From Tetradesmus obliquus (Eukaryota; Chlorophyta; Chlorophyceae; Sphaeropleales; Scenedesmaceae), in assembly GCA_030272155.1 (NCBI GenBank), contig CP126201.1:3818501-3882500 (forward strand): a stretch of 64,000 nt of DNA. The letters are read 5' to 3'. The notes under the pieces were generated by a model. The model ran no database searches. It was not told where the DNA came from and saw only the letters and a list, made by a program, of their open reading frames with translations. The translations under genes were made by a program, and so were the position numbers. The first letter of the stretch is position 1, and each line of letters opens with the position of its first letter. This document shows positions 46,167-59,385 of the stretch, piece after piece.

Positions 46167-48161
46167 TTAGGCCAAGGCTGGGCAGCTGCTGTCTATCTGC
46201 ACCTCCGCGTCCGCCCAGGCCGCCTTGTGCCGTGCTGCTGCCTCTGCTGCGCCTGCACCGAGCACCCGGGCCACCTGCGCCAGCCCCAGCAGCGACCAGC
46301 CGTTGTTGGGGTGCTGCGCCAGGTCCTGCAGGGCAGCAGCAACACATGAAGCAGAGACACGCACGTGCATCGCTGAAGCTGTGCTGCCTGAAGGCAGTGT
46401 GTGATCACTCTGTGGGTGATGCAGGCTGTCTGCCTCTTATCTGCCACAGAAATGCATCAAGGCTGGTCATGACCCAAAGCCATCCAGGGTTTGCCTGTCA
46501 CAAGCAGCAAGCTCAAGCTAACCGGCAGCCGCCTGCAATCCAGCAGCCAGGCCTACAGCACACCTCGCTGTACACGCTGGCCGCCTCCTCCAGCTGCCCC
46601 GCATGCAGCAGCAGCCAGCCCAGGCACTGCCGCAAAGGCTGGTGCAGCCTGCAGCAGCAGCAGCGCGGCAGGAGAGCACCAGGGTTCATGTGAGGCAGAC
46701 TGCAACAACAAACCAGGCACTCTGTGCTGTGCACTGGGGAACCACCAAGTCTCCAGAGCATTGGTGTGCTCATAATTCTGATGCGGTGTCGGCATTGGAG
46801 GCACTGCTGCGTCGTGCATATCTGTGTGTATGTACTGCACTGTACACAGGCAGCATGCTAACTTATGATGTACGCACACCTACATTGCAGCGCAAACGGA
46901 AACAATCCCTGATCAAGTTGATGGTCAGCCCACCGTGGCGGCTCCATGTAGCCCAATCCGTCCTCAACACCAACAGCCTCCCGCAGCGCGTCCAGCGCGC
47001 CAGCTGTGTTGTTGTGCAGCAGCCGCAGCCGCGCACTCACCAGCCCGCCCGCAACAGCCGCCAGGCTGCGGTATGCGCTGGCGTACATGCCTGGGGGGGC
47101 GCCAGGCCTGGTGAGGGGCTCGGTGGGCACGGCCCGCACCGCCATCTGCGCAGAAGGGAGGGAGTGGCGAGTGGCGTAAGGTGATGTGGCAGCAGCGTGC
47201 AGGGGAAGAGTGTCCTGATGATGAGTGTGACCGTGTTGTGCATAGCATGGTACCACAAGCTACGATCTGTCATATCCAAGTGGCTCTTGATGGGGTAAAC
47301 ATGATGATGATATCCCAGTGGCTCTTGAATGGGCGCTCGTGTAGCATAGCCCCGTGCGAACTGGCGCATCCGCTGGTTGACCTTGTCACCCCTGCTGCTC
47401 ACCTGCAGCTGCTCATGCTCTTGCGCCACCTCCTTCTCCCGCAGCGACCTGCAAAGCACACACGCAACAACGCAGTCTGAGGATTCACACCATCAGCGCA
47501 GACAAACATATATGCTTAATGTGTACAGAAGCTTGCAAGCTGCAGTCAACACATTGGCTGTTGTGCAGCACGCACAGCAGCAGCAGCAGTGTTGTACAAC
47601 TGCACTGGTGCGCCACTCACAGCGACTTGCGAGCCAGGTCGAAGGCAGTCACATCCTCCAGCCCTAGCAGCTGCTGGCTGGCTGCCGCCGCGCGAGCCGC
47701 CAGCGCCAGGCTGCGCCCAGCATGGTACAGCACCGCCGCGTACTGGGGGCCGCCCAGGGCAGTCACGCCGCGTGCATCCCGAGGGGGCGGCTGCATGGCC
47801 AGCAGCTTGTCCCACGCGCCATACCTGCGGGCAGGCAGCCACCGTGCAATGCGCAATGCAGCACAGCCAGTGCAGTGGCTTCAGTGAGAACGGCTTCAAC
47901 AGAAGGTGGATGAGTGCCGTGCCCCGTGCTGGTGCCCTGGAGGAGGGTGCTGCACGCGTCAGTGATACCACAGCTGGCACAGATCTGTGCAGCTGACAGG
48001 TCATGCCTCCCGCCTCACCTGATGTGCAGCGCGGGCAGTGCCACCCACTCGTTGCCCTGAGCCATCCAGGTGGAGGGCAGCCGCTCACGCAGGTTGCGCA
48101 TGCCAGTGGCAAAGCTCTCCGCGGTGTGAAGCATGCCCGCCATGCTGCGGCAGCAGAAAAG

Positions 48162-48192
<31 letters not shown>

Positions 48193-51139
48193 CCAGTAAG
48201 CGCTGCAGCCATGTACGATCGTCCCGTACCCAACACAGCCTGATGTGGTGCCCGCCAGAGAGCTGTCATAAATCTCAGGCTGCCCACTCCACCCTCACAG
48301 CTGCAATGCATCGAGCAGACCACCCAGCAGCGCCCAGCAGCCAAAACAACAGCTCCTGCCGCGCCACAAGATCCAGCAGCCCAGCAGCCCAGGGCCCCGC
48401 CCACCCCCACCTGGCGGCGTACACCAGCAGGTTCACGTTGTGCTCGGGCAGGTAGGGCGTGATGCACTGGCTGCCGCGGGCCAGGTCGTGCTCGTATGCG
48501 GCCCTGTTCACAGCTACAGCCTGCGCGTAGCGCCCCGTGCGCACGAAGATGTGGCTGGGCATGTGCAGCAGGTGGCCGTTCTGCGGCAGCAGCCCTGCCA
48601 GGGTTTCTGCGCTGCCCAGGGCACGGGCTGCTGCCGTGTGCTCCTGGCCAGGCTGCGGGGCAGGCTGCCCTGCCTCAGCGACTGCACCAGCACGCAGGCA
48701 TACACACATGTTGCGACCAGTCGCGTCGTCAGAAGATGGTGTGGAGAAAGTGTTGTGTGTCAGTTTGACGAGCAGGTTGGTATGCAAGGCACAAGGGACA
48801 CACAGAGAGAACCAAGCAACGGGTGCCTGCGTATGATGCACCGGGTTCATTGCATCGCAACATGCCAAACCCAAAGTTGTGCTCTGATGTGATGTGGGCA
48901 GCAGCAGGCATGTATGCACACTGTGGATACTGCAGCCTGCCGCTCACTGTGTATGTGCAGGTGCAGTGCGTGCAGGTGGTGCGGCTGCAGCTTGAGTGCC
49001 TGCAGCAGCAGCGCCTCAGCAGTGGCTGCTGTCGGCCTCAGGCTGCCATCCTCTGCATAGTAGTCCCTGCCAGCAGCGCAGCACACAACAAACAGCAGCA
49101 GGCTCTCAGTCACACAGCCGATCTGCTATTGCCAGGTTCAGCAAAGGCACCATCTAGCCGCAGCATACAGCCACAGCCAAGCCTTTCCATGCCACAAGCA
49201 GGTGAGCAGTGTGTTGCTGCTTGTTCCAGGCAGCCACAGGATGATGTACATCCCCTGCAGAGCACGCTCGTGTCATTTTCTGATATGTGTGCAGGTGACT
49301 GCAGCAACATCTGCTGCGCCGCGTGTCCTCACGCACCATGGGGTCAGGTTCATGTAGGCTTCAGCGGCCCAGGCAAAGGCATCAGCATCCTGCAGCAGCA
49401 CACGGCACAGAGTTGCTTGATACACGTATACCAGTGCAGCGTAGCCGCTAAAACATGAACGTAAAACTAGCCAAGCCGGCACTCAAACCCACCCCTCCCC
49501 CAACAAGGCACCCTGCAGAGGGGCTGCCACCCGTGCAGCAGCAACTGCAGCTGCAAGCCCTGCGCTTTTGAGAGAGGGGATAGCTACATGTGGGTCCTGG
49601 CACCATCTCAGATGGTATGGCACCATTACATGTGGGTTCTGGCACCATGTTCTGCTGGCTGCTGCTGCGCCCCACCTGCTCCTCCTCCGCCAGCTGCTGC
49701 ATGCGCTGCGCATACCTGCAGCATGGCGGCAACAGCCCAGCCAGCAGCAGCACAAAGCGATTCAGCATACATGGTACGGCTTGGCGCAGCAACAGCGCAG
49801 CTGTAGTGGCACAGCATCCAGCAACCAAGCTGATGCTCGTGGACGGGACGCCAAGCCTGAGATGCACCGATGCAAGTTGCGCATTCAGCACATAGTCTGC
49901 ATGAGTTGAGACTGCCAGCTGCGTCCCAGCACTGCCGCTTTGCTGACCTGGCCTCAGCCGTGCGCCACTTGCCGCCCTTTAGCGCGGCCGCGCCCTCAGC
50001 AAAGCGCTGCGCCAGCGCCTGCACCAGCGCCTGCTCACGCCGTACCAAGCCTACATTCAAGTGCGCGGCGCCCAGCGCTGCGTGGCTGTGGCGCAGCGCC
50101 GCCTGCGCGTGGCTGTGCGCGTCTGTGGCGTGCGTGGGCAGGAAGGCCGGGTAGGGGTCGCCCAGCTTGCCTGGCACCTTGTTGGGCATGGGGCCCTATG
50201 GGTGAGAGGAGGGGCGGGGAGGAGGGGGCGATTGTGTAAAAGTAAATTAATGTTGTGGTGACATGGCTGAGCACACCAGCAGTGCACAGGCGCCTTGTTG
50301 GGCATGGAGCCCTGGGGCAGCATGAGGGGAGGAGGAGGACGGGGAGGAGGTAGTAGGAATGTGGCTGAGCATGCCCGCAGCGCTCATGCAGGTCAGGCAG
50401 CGGCACCTGATGCAAGCCCACTGAGGCAGGCTGCCACCATCATGTGCGGGGGCAGGCTGCACAGAGGCTGAGCATGCTGAGCTAGCGCGGCTGCCACACT
50501 CTCACCAAGCCGCTGCTGTGATGGGTGTGCAAGCAGGTGCACAGTGTGATGGGTTTGCAAGCAGGCTGGGCTAAGCTGCCGGCATGCCTGCAGGTGGCTG
50601 TCAGGCCCTGCTGTGTACGTTGCCTTGCTACCTACCTGGGCATACGCCAGGCCCCAGTGGCACATGGCAGCAGACGGGTCTTGCCGCAGGCAGGCCTGCG
50701 AGCAAACGCGCAACACCAAAGAATTGAGCACACAGCAAAACAGCAAACAAGGATGCCGTCAGTGACTGCTTTGCAGGAAATCCAGCACCAATAGCATTCT
50801 TGCAGGAAACCCAGCTTGCGGTAGCTGCCCGCGCAGCTCAGCTAGAGGTTCCAGCAGCACGTGCCCGTACTGCCTCCTAGCTTAGCAAGCAGGAAGCCTT
50901 CCACTTTTCCCCTGCCCAGCCACAACCTCCCCTGCCCAGCCACACCCTCCCCGGCTGCCGCCTCACCGTGAACATGCTGGCAGCCTCGCCCTGATTGAAG
51001 CCCGCCAGCGCCAGCAGCCCCAGGTCAAACAGTGTTTGGGCGTACTCGCTGCCCGTGGCGATGGCCCGGTGCGCCAGGCTGTTCTGCGAGCCCAGCAGCT
51101 TCACCGCGTCCCTGTCGTCAAGCGGGAAGCACTGCATGG

Positions 51140-51218
<79 letters not shown>

Positions 51219-51674
51219 ACAATAAGAGGGTCACGTGGTGTGCACACGGAAAGACGATGCAGCGAACAACCGAGGATCTGAAACAGTCCGGGTCGGCAAG
51301 AGGGAAGCATTGCAGGGCAGGAAAGCGGTGAAGCAGGCGGCAAACAGGCAGGCAGGCACTGGTGTGTGATGGGGAATGGGATAGTGGTTGCATACTAATG
51401 TGGTATGGAGGCGGTGTGCCGCGTTGCGGATGGGGGATGAGCTGGCAGGCAGATAATAAGAGGGTCACGTGGTGTGCACACGGAAAGACGATGCAGCGAA
51501 CAACCGAGGATCTGAAACAGTCCGGGTCGGCAAGAGGGAAGCATTGCAGGGCAGGAAAGCGGTGAAGCAGGCGGCAAACAGGCAGGCAGGCACTGGTGTG
51601 TGATGGGGAATGGGATAGTGGTTGCATACTAATGTGGTATGGAGGCGGTGTGCCGCGTTGTGGATGGGGATGAG

Positions 51675-51753
<79 letters not shown>

Positions 51754-51977
51754 AGCCAACACCCAAAATGGACGCCATGCACAACAGGACCGCTGCTGCT
51801 GCTGTTACTGTTGCTGTGTGTGCCTTGCGCGGCACGCTGCTCTGTGCTTGGCCCCACCTTGGGCATGTGGTTGCTGAAGGACTTGGCTGCCCTGTTGCGC
51901 GGGTGCACGTAGCCCAGCACCGCCCACAGCATGGCCACTGACAGCACCACCAGCACAGCCACCTGCCACACCGGCAT
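46167..51977 (-). CDS. Membrane-anchored TPR-repeat protein, 14 exons
   Basis: Function unknown. The protein resembles bacterial-type TPR proteins in which repeats are separated by conserved blocks. Exons: 51977-51858, 51131-50967, 50695-50636, 50195-49948, 49715-49676, 49389-49337, 49066-48948, 48681-48411, 48144-48019, 47824-47621, 47448-47403, 47145-46934, 46648-46564, 46325-46167; phases fit, 1,908 nt, 635 aa. Residues 5-22 form one membrane helix (VAVLVVLSVAMLWAVLG). Recognisable blocks: AAMCHWGLAYAQ, AFAWAAEAYMNLTPW, HALHLHIH, GHLLHMPSHIFVRTGRYAQA and RQCLGWLLLHAGQLEEA. The start Met directly precedes the helix; a longer upstream frame exists but adds nothing recognisable. The exon 7-8 join is the least certain. 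Confidence 0.82.
48162..48192. repeat. (CAGG)n microsatellite in TPR intron
   Basis: Seven to eight GCAG units in the intron upstream of exon 9, close to the acceptor. The same tetranucleotide is expanded in intron 1 of this gene and near 41213-41245. Confidence 0.8.
50293..50313 (-). repeat. Intronic copy of an exon edge (TPR exon 4 acceptor side)
   Basis: 21 bp matching 50177-50197 with one change. It includes the 3' splice site (revcomp TAG/GGCCCC) and first codons of exon 4. It lies about 100 bp upstream in the intron. Confidence 0.6.
51138..51753. repeat. (GGCA)n tracts and a 234-bp tandem duplication in TPR intron 1
   Basis: Two long (GGCA)n runs, about 51138-51218 and 51674-51753, enclose two near-identical copies of a 234-bp segment (51221-51454 and 51455-51673). 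The copies differ by a few bases. The first run starts just 7 bp from the exon 2 acceptor, so the acceptor tract itself is repeat-derived. Confidence 0.85.
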
Positions 51978-52942
51978 CCTGCAGCAGGCGAGGTGAAACC
52001 TGGGTGTTGTGCCCTGCTTCCAGACACAGATAATTAATGGAGCCCTGCTGCTTCGTGCTGCCCCAGCGCGCGGTCCAGGGCGCATGGCGGGAACAGCTCA
52101 GGGCACGTGGATGCTGTACACATGCCACTGTTGATTGCTCTGTTGTTTCAATTGGCTACTGGCCATGACAACTGAACAAAACTTGCAGGACAGGCAAGCA
52201 GCATGGCTGAAGCGCACCTGTCTTGGCTTGTCTGCACCGGAGAGTACCTCCAGCTGTCATTTGGCTTGCCATCCTGCAAAGAACCCACAGGTGCAGAATT
52301 TGCGCTTGTGACTGAGCACGCAAGTGCTACATGCAAGTATGAGACAGCGGTATAACCACAGAATGACGCAGGATACAACCCCATGCCAGGGTCTGGATGA
52401 TTGACCTGCTCAGCAGTGCTGTGCCGTGCTGCACAACCTGACATGCAGCAGCACTTGCTCACCATGCGTGACTGGCTGCGTTTCCTGACCATGCCATGGC
52501 CAGGTCTGCCATTAGGGAGCATATTCGACATGAAACTGCTCTGAACCGGCCGCACGCTGCCGTGGAATCAACCGGTCATCACTGGTGCACTTTCGAAACC
52601 AGCAATGTACTGCAGCTGGCCTTTCCCATCAAAAAGGTATGTCGGAAGCGAATGATCAACATCTCATAAAAACATATTCGTCGGTTGTGCTGGTAGATGG
52701 CCGAAACGTACTTTCGCACGGAAGCAAGAACCCGCGTAACACACTACGTTGAAGCTGTCAAGTGCCGACCCCACCACAATATGATGAGTTCAATTCCTGA
52801 TACGTTTAATAAGGCCGCAGACAAAGCTGACCAGACGCAACTACATGCAACACGCCTGTGTTCCTGCTGCTACTGCTGCTGCTGCCAGTGCCACACACTC
52901 CAATCATTGCAGTAGAGAAGCCAGCCGTTTGTTCACAGCAGC
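51978..52942. promoter_or_regulatory. Divergent intergenic region between TPR and J-protein genes
   Basis: 965 bp between opposite start codons, so both promoters lie here. The part at 52560-52850 is AT-richer. Short frames such as 52697-52915 have no recognised domain and are not called. Confidence 0.5.
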
Positions 52943-54082
52943 ATGGACCCTTGGAGTGAGCTGGGAGTATCAAGAAGTGCCAGTCAAGATGAAATCAAGC
53001 AGTCTTACAGAAAACTCGTCATGCAGTACCACCCAGACAGGTGTGACAGCAACATGAACAATTGCTCAGCACATGTGGCTCATTGCGGCCTTTGCTTTCA
53101 CCATGAATTCTCTTGTGCATGTCACAGGCATGCCAGCTCCGGCATGGTCGAGCAGGAGGCAGCCGCGGCGCGGTTCAAGGTGAGGAGCCCAGCTCTACAG
53201 GCCCTGGGGCCTCAGGGCCGTGCACTGCTTGCCGTTGCTCTGCTGCTCTGCTGAATCAGGTACGCATCACCTGTAGCTGCTGCTGTTGACCTTGCAGGTC
53301 ATCACACAAGCATATGACATCCTTACAGATGGTGAGCTGGAAGCATTGTCGAGGCCGCTGACAGCTGGATGTTTTGGCATACATCTGGCTGCATGATGTT
53401 ACTCAGCAGCACACCAACCATCCGCTGCAACAGTCTTTGCATCAGAAACTGCACTGCTAACTGTGTCCTTTCTGCTGGTGCAGAGCGCGCTAGAGCAGCA
53501 TACCACACCAGCAGCAGCAGAGGCGGCTCAGCAGCAGCAGGCTACGGGCACCCAGGCGTTAACACTGACTGGTCCTACAGCCACCACACAGGCGGCAGCG
53601 GCTACACCAGCACCATGAGTGAGGCACAGCAGCAGCAGCAGCAGCAGCGGCAGCAGCAGCAGCAGCGGGCTGTGGCTGAGTATACTGCATCCGCGACAGC
53701 TGCATGGGTAGTTGTCATCTGCTCTGGCATACCTCCCCTTGGGCGCTCTCGTGCCCTGCTGATGTCGACAGCATCTCCTGCAGTTGGCACAGCAGATAAG
53801 TTGGCAAATTCCGTGTTCTTCGCCTCGCGTGCTTATGCCCTGCTCTCCTGTGCTGCGCTGCTGCTGCTGCTGCTGCCGCAGGCCGCTGGGAGTGGTACCG
53901 CCGGCTGGGGCGTGCCGGCATGCGCAGCTTCGGCCAGACGCTGCACGTGGGCCTGGCGGTGCTGCTGCTGGGCGGCGGGCTGCTGTTCGAGTACAGCCAC
54001 TCCGCAATATGGCAGGCGCGCAACAAGGGGGTGCGTGACGGACTGGAAGTGGGGTCCTTCCGCAGACAGCCAGCAGCAGCAG

Positions 54083-54119
<37 letters not shown>

Positions 54120-54689
54120 TCAGGAGGTGTGCAGCCAAAATGGGAGGCAGCAGGAAGTACGATGCCTGCAGCAGGTGGCAGCTGCAGCACAAGCAGAATA
54201 GGAAAAATAACAGGGCAGGACGGTCTGGGTAGGTAGCCGCAAGGCACAATCCCTACAAGGCCCTTGTGCAAGTTGCAGCAGCTGGCTTCAGCCTTTGTCA
54301 TCAGTACCTGTTGTTTGTCATGCTTCGTTACGCTCGCATGCAACACAGGTTGCTTACACATGTTGCTTGTTCTGCTACATGCTGCGCAGAAAACCTTTGA
54401 GGACATGCAGTCAGCCATCAGAGCTCGGCAGCAGAGCAAGCTAAGTGGAAGTGACCCGAGCAGCAACAGCAGCAGCAGCGACCCGAGCAGCAACAGCAGC
54501 AGCAGTGGAGCAGCAGGAAGCACTGCGGGCACCAACAGCAGCAGCAGCAGTGACGGCAGCGCAGCAGGCAAGGTGTGGCATGTGCGCAGCGCGTGGGCTG
54601 ACGGCATGCGGGGCAGGCGCGTGGAGCTCAGCGAAGACCCCACATCATCACCAGCAGCAGCCACGCCAGCAGCAAGCGACAGCAGATAG
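52943..54689 (+). CDS. J-domain protein with one membrane segment, 6 exons
   Basis: Hsp70 co-chaperone by its N-terminal J-domain. Exons 52943-53040, 53128-53179, 53298-53331, 53484-53618, 53882-54030 and 54390-54689 give 768 nt and 255 aa. The J-domain starts at residue 2: [20 protein letters not shown], then the diagnostic HPD in QYHPDR across the first intron, and [11 protein letters not shown] segment at about residues 130-150 ([19 protein letters not shown]) is a membrane helix, and the C-terminus is Ser-rich and basic. There is no G/F or Cys-rich zinc region, so it is a class III J-protein, probably cytosol-facing on an organelle or ER membrane (inference). A (CAG)n run after 53618 falls inside an intron in this model. 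Confidence 0.85.
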
Positions 54690-56635
54690 CATCAAGGAAC
54701 TGCAGACGTTCAATGCCCTGAGTCAGGGCAGTGACAGGTCACTCGTGTACAGCTTTTTTGGCAGGGTGCGCCTGCGCTGAAAGAGCGCGGTGTTGCGTCC
54801 ATAGGTCAAGGCGACCCGATGTCACCCCCACCTGGTGTGCTGCCTTGGGCTGTAACGACTTGTGTTTGTAATGTTTGCAACGACTTGTGTGTACAATGTT
54901 TGCAATTGATGGGGTGCTGCATGTGGCGGCACGTTGTGGTGGCTGCAGCTGCTGATTGTCACTGGCTGGCGCGTTGCTCAGCCAACTTGAAGTGTGCTCC
55001 AATACATGCGGGCAACATCAACGGTCGTCGCTCAAAACGCCAATTGCTCACATAACTTCATGCCCTGCGGTCCTATGCATTGCATACTAGGGTTCGTGAT
55101 CATGAGCGAACACCGACGGCAACACTGACGGAACACTGATGGCAGTGGCTGCTGAGGTTGACAGCCGACAAGATGTGTGACGCCGCTGTGGCGACCAAAC
55201 CACTGCATCTGGTAGGAGGCTCAAATGAGGATGCTTCATAGTTAAACTTCTAATAAGTGACACTTACACCGGCACTGCCCCTTGTCATCATGTCAACGAC
55301 TGCATGCCACAATGTGTGGTTGAACCATGCGGTGTGACAGCCAAAGACAGATGGACCTGACCAGGTGTTATTATGGTTGCAGGTAATACTAGACGACGTA
55401 GGAGCGGAAGCAGGAGCTGCACATGCTAATCTGAGGTTCAGCAGCCACGGTGGCCTTTCGGGGGACCACTTCTTGCCATGTGAGTGCGCATTATGTTGCA
55501 TGATGCTGATGCTTGTAATGAATGCAATTCGGCAACTTTCCTTATATGGATGCTGCATGGAACATGCCGTGCAACCCTCTCAGGACAACAACTAGAGGCG
55601 AGCAAGTTGAGTTAAGTCGTCCTGTGTTGTCATGTGTTGTGGTGCAGGTGTGCAGTAGGAGCAGCCTCTGCTGCACATGTGGGCTGTGGTTCGCGCTTGC
55701 TGTCGTGAAGGAAATGTGTGACTGCATTACTGAGATCAAGTCATGTTGTGCAGGTTGTGCTGGCTGCTGCCTGCCTGTGGTCCGAAGGCAGTAGCAGCTG
55801 CAACAACACAGCAGAATGGCTGTACATCACGCTTTATGCAGTCTGATAACAAATGCGCCTGCAAGTTCTGCGATTGAGAAGGTGCTGGCATATCCATGCT
55901 GTACCTACGTAGGTATACTGCTGCTGCTGCTGGTGCTGCTACTGCTTCCACGCCTGATGCCGATGCACCGTTTTGTTTGAAGTATAACAGCGCATAATTG
56001 AGAACAGATTAATAATCTACCATGTTACAGCCCTCGCACCGAAACATCCCAGCTGTGCATCGTGCACAAGTTGTGCAGTACGAGATTCTGACAGTCACTG
56101 CCTGTCTGGACATCGCCCTGCCAGCGTGGATGGACTTGAAACTAATCAAGCAGTGCGTTTGGTAATTTTTTAGCCGATTTAGGGCAACTACAAGGCACTC
56201 AACAGTAGGCCTCCATTAGCATGACGGTTTTACATTGGATCCGGTGCCTGAGGGCGTGCATGCATGCACGCCTCGAGGCGCAATCACAGGTGCCTAATGC
56301 ATTATGTTTTAAAATTGCTTATGCATGCTCTCGATTACCGTGCATGGGTCGAGATCCACCGCACAGGGATGCCGGCCCGTGTGGGCGTGCATGCCTGCAC
56401 GCCCTGCTGCAAGATCCGACAAGTGCTGTGGCTTCATGCTGTTTAACAACCTATGCTGCTGCTGCTCCAAGGTTGCGGCAGTGCCCCGATTAAAAGCGCA
56501 TTTCTACCGGCCCGGGGCTATGCATAAGACGGTATAGTCTCAACTTGCAAACAGCAGTATGTTGTTATGGCATCAATTGTGCACATGCTGCATCTCCTAA
56601 TTGTCCCCACAACTAGTAGACACACGTGCAAGTGC

Positions 56636-56666
<31 letters not shown>
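54690..56666. other. Long intergenic region between convergent genes
   Basis: 1,977 bp between the J-protein stop and the methyltransferase stop. No gene recognised; the open frames are short and without domains. It holds an exact 20-bp palindrome at 56253-56272 with a near copy at 56382-56401. A (CTG)n run at 56638-56668 runs into the methyltransferase stop codon. Confidence 0.5.
56253..56272. repeat. 20-bp perfect palindrome with a nearby imperfect copy
   Basis: GGCGTGCATGCATGCACGCC equals its own reverse complement. A second copy at 56382-56401 differs by one base (GCATGCCTGC). The overlapping CGCCTCGAGGCG at 56269-56280 is also palindromic. A dimeric protein-binding site or a small inverted duplication is possible. 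Confidence 0.7.
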
Positions 56667-56668
<2 letters not shown>

Positions 56669-58585
56669 AGGAGCCCAATGCTCTGAGCTGATCCAGCTGC
56701 AGCCCCTCCGCCAGCCAGCTGCAGCCCTGGCCGGTCACGCCCAGCGCCAGGCAGTAGTGCTCCTGTAACAGCAGATCAAGTGCGTGTGGCTCACCAGCTG
56801 TGTGATGGCGGTGCACACCAAAAACACACAGAGCCGTTGCTAGCTGCACAATACTTGAGCATGCACTATAATGAATAGCATGGTGCAGTTACATCAATGT
56901 GCCTGGCATATGCTGCTGTGCGTGCTGTGCGTGGCATCGTGGTGCGACAGGCCACTGCGCTCAAGTTGCTTGCTCCTCCAGAGGAAGGAAGCATGTAATA
57001 CATACTTGTAGTACAAGCATGCTTCCTTGCTTGCAAAGATACTGTAGCTGACAGCATGCAACCAATCGTATCTCTCCCCCCCTCCCCCCCGCTCACACAC
57101 ACGCCCCCACCTGCATCAGCCGCCACTCCTCCAGGTCAGATCAAGACAGGATGCTTTCTTGCTTGCTATAACCTGCAGCTGCTAACATGCCAGTGAGGGT
57201 ATGCCCCTTCTTTCCTCACCTGCATCAGCCGCCACTCCTCCAGCTCATCAAGCAGCTCCAGCCGCTCAATGCGGCCCCGCTCACCACACCAGAAAGGGCG
57301 CAGCCAGCCGCCGCAGCCGCCAGCAGCACCACTGCTGCTGCCACTGCCGCTGCCGCTGCTGCGGCCGTGGTAGACTGCTGCCATGTCTGCTGCTGCTGCT
57401 GCCGCCCAGCCTGCTGCCGCCAGGCGGGCCTCCTGGCTGGCTGGGCGGGGCACTGAGCCAACGCTGCGCAGCGGGCAGCCGCGCGCCTGGCCCGCACAAC
57501 CACACAGCAGCAGCAGCAGCAGCAGCAGTGAGCCAGTCAGCCGGTTAGGGGGGCCAACAACCACATGAAAGGACTACGCATGCTGCCTGTGCAGCTGCGG
57601 CCGCTTATGGTACCGCATCGATCTTTGCCGTGTCTTTGCAGTGCTGGTGTAGCCCGCACACCGCCACCATATCATAGTCCAGCGATGCCCAACAGCCTCT
57701 GCGCGTTTGCAGTGAGCGGTCCTGATGCTGCAAAAGTGAGGCCAAGCCAGCCCTCTTGCCCCAGCGCCACCCAGCCCCTCCCCCCCCCCCCTTTGGCCCG
57801 CCCAGCCCACGTCCAAATCAGCAACGCTCAGCAGCTGCATCATGTTGGCAGTCAGTCGGCAGTCCCATCGCTGCATGATCGAGGCCACGCCAGCCCCCTG
57901 CCCCAGCGCACCACCCAGCACTGCACACACCCAGCAGCCCACCTCCAGGTTGGCGATCATGGTGGCGCCAAACGCGTCACCAGGCCGCGTCTGCTCGTAG
58001 ATCGCCACGGCAGCGCAGCCGCCGCCGCCTGCCGCGCGTGCTGCTGCTGCTGCCAGCAGGCGCGCCGCCTCGCCCGGCTCCAGGTAGATGAGCACACACT
58101 CGGCTAGGTACAGCGTGGGCAGCCTGGCGCAGCAGCAGCAGCAGCGTGCTTTGCGTGCCTGATGCTGGAGCAAGCAAGGCGCACCGCCACTGCCATTGCC
58201 CTTCCGCAGCCAGGGCAGCTGCACCAGACCCAGCTCCACTTGCCTGGTGCTGCAGCGAGCAGCCTACACCGCTATTGCACTGCACAGAAGAGGCAGCAGT
58301 ACCATCACACCGCTCTTGCAATGCACAGAAGAGGCAGCAGTACCATCACACCCTGCAGCAGCACGATCACACTACGCAGCAGCCGGCAGCACTACCACAC
58401 CAGATGACAGCTGCCCGCCATCCTCCTCCGCACCTGGCGTCAAAGCCTGCACGGTGCAGTGCTGCATCCAGCTGCTCCAGGTGCCTCAGGTCAGCCCCCA
58501 CCAGGCTGTAGCGGGGGCCAGCCAGCTCCTGCACATGGCTGGACACAGCAGCGGGAGGCACGGGCCCACACGAGTGGCTGGGCAC

Positions 58586-58617
<32 letters not shown>

Positions 58618-59353
58618 ACTCTTGGCTGTTGCCCGCTGGTTCTGCTGCTTGTGCTCCTTCTACTGCTGCTGGAGGTATCTGTTCTGCCTGCTGTTCCCCT
58701 TGCTGTGTCACGTCTGCTGCTTTTGCTGCTGTCTGCTTCTTGGTCCATGTCAGCTGTGGGCCAACTGCTGCTACTGCCGCTCCTGCTACTGCTGCTGCTG
58801 CTGCCGCCGGCACAGTGGTTGCTGTGGTGCCGTCAGGCAGCAGTGCCAGCAGCTGCTCACTGGCCAGCAGGCTCCGCGCCTTCTTGGCCACCATCTGCAT
58901 TTGTGCGGCAGCGCAGGCACACACAGCTGTCCATCAGCCCTTGAGTTGCACTCCGAGTGATGCATGCAACCGCCAGCAGAGGGAACCCACTGGCATGACT
59001 GTGCAGCAGCGCTTGCGGAGCGGCAGGAAGCAGTGATGGCACGGTTGGTGGTGCAGCTGCCTGCTGCACCTGCTGGGGTGAAGCCGTCAGCTGACAGCTG
59101 CAGGAGCCGGCTTCTGCACAAGCACACGTGTACAGAACCCCACAACATACCCCCTGCATTCCACAACACTCTGCTACATTTGATCATTCAACTTACACCA
59201 ATCCCTCCTCCCCCTCCCTTTACCCACCTCCTGGTAGTCCAGCTCTATGTAGTGCACAGCAGGCAGCAGCCCCCAGCCCTGCTGCTGCAGGCTGAACCAG
59301 CTGCTGTCACTGCCGGCACCCAGCGACACCACCTGGCACACAGGCTGCGACAC

Positions 59354-59385
<32 letters not shown>

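Noticed and set aside
51138..51753. Cys/Pro-rich or Gly/Arg-rich proteins in the GGCA tracts (LPACLPACL..., AGRQAGRQ...)
   Set aside because: Pure translations of a tetranucleotide repeat inside an intron of the TPR gene.
53619..53880. Poly-Gln coding extension of J-protein exon 4
   Set aside because: The frame continues through (CAG)n, but a strong donor (A/GTGAGG) at 53618 gives the only phase that fits the next exon.
56310..56420. tRNA-like stretch around GGGTCGAGATCC
   Set aside because: A T-arm-like motif only; no matching acceptor stem or anticodon arm could be drawn.
57574..57870. Possible extra methyltransferase exons (RWDCRLTANMMQ and HQDRSLQTRRG)
   Set aside because: They splice in phase and mimic the spacing loosely, but the next exon (57486-57220) matches the family directly (RGCPL, EARLAAAGW) and joins in phase without them.
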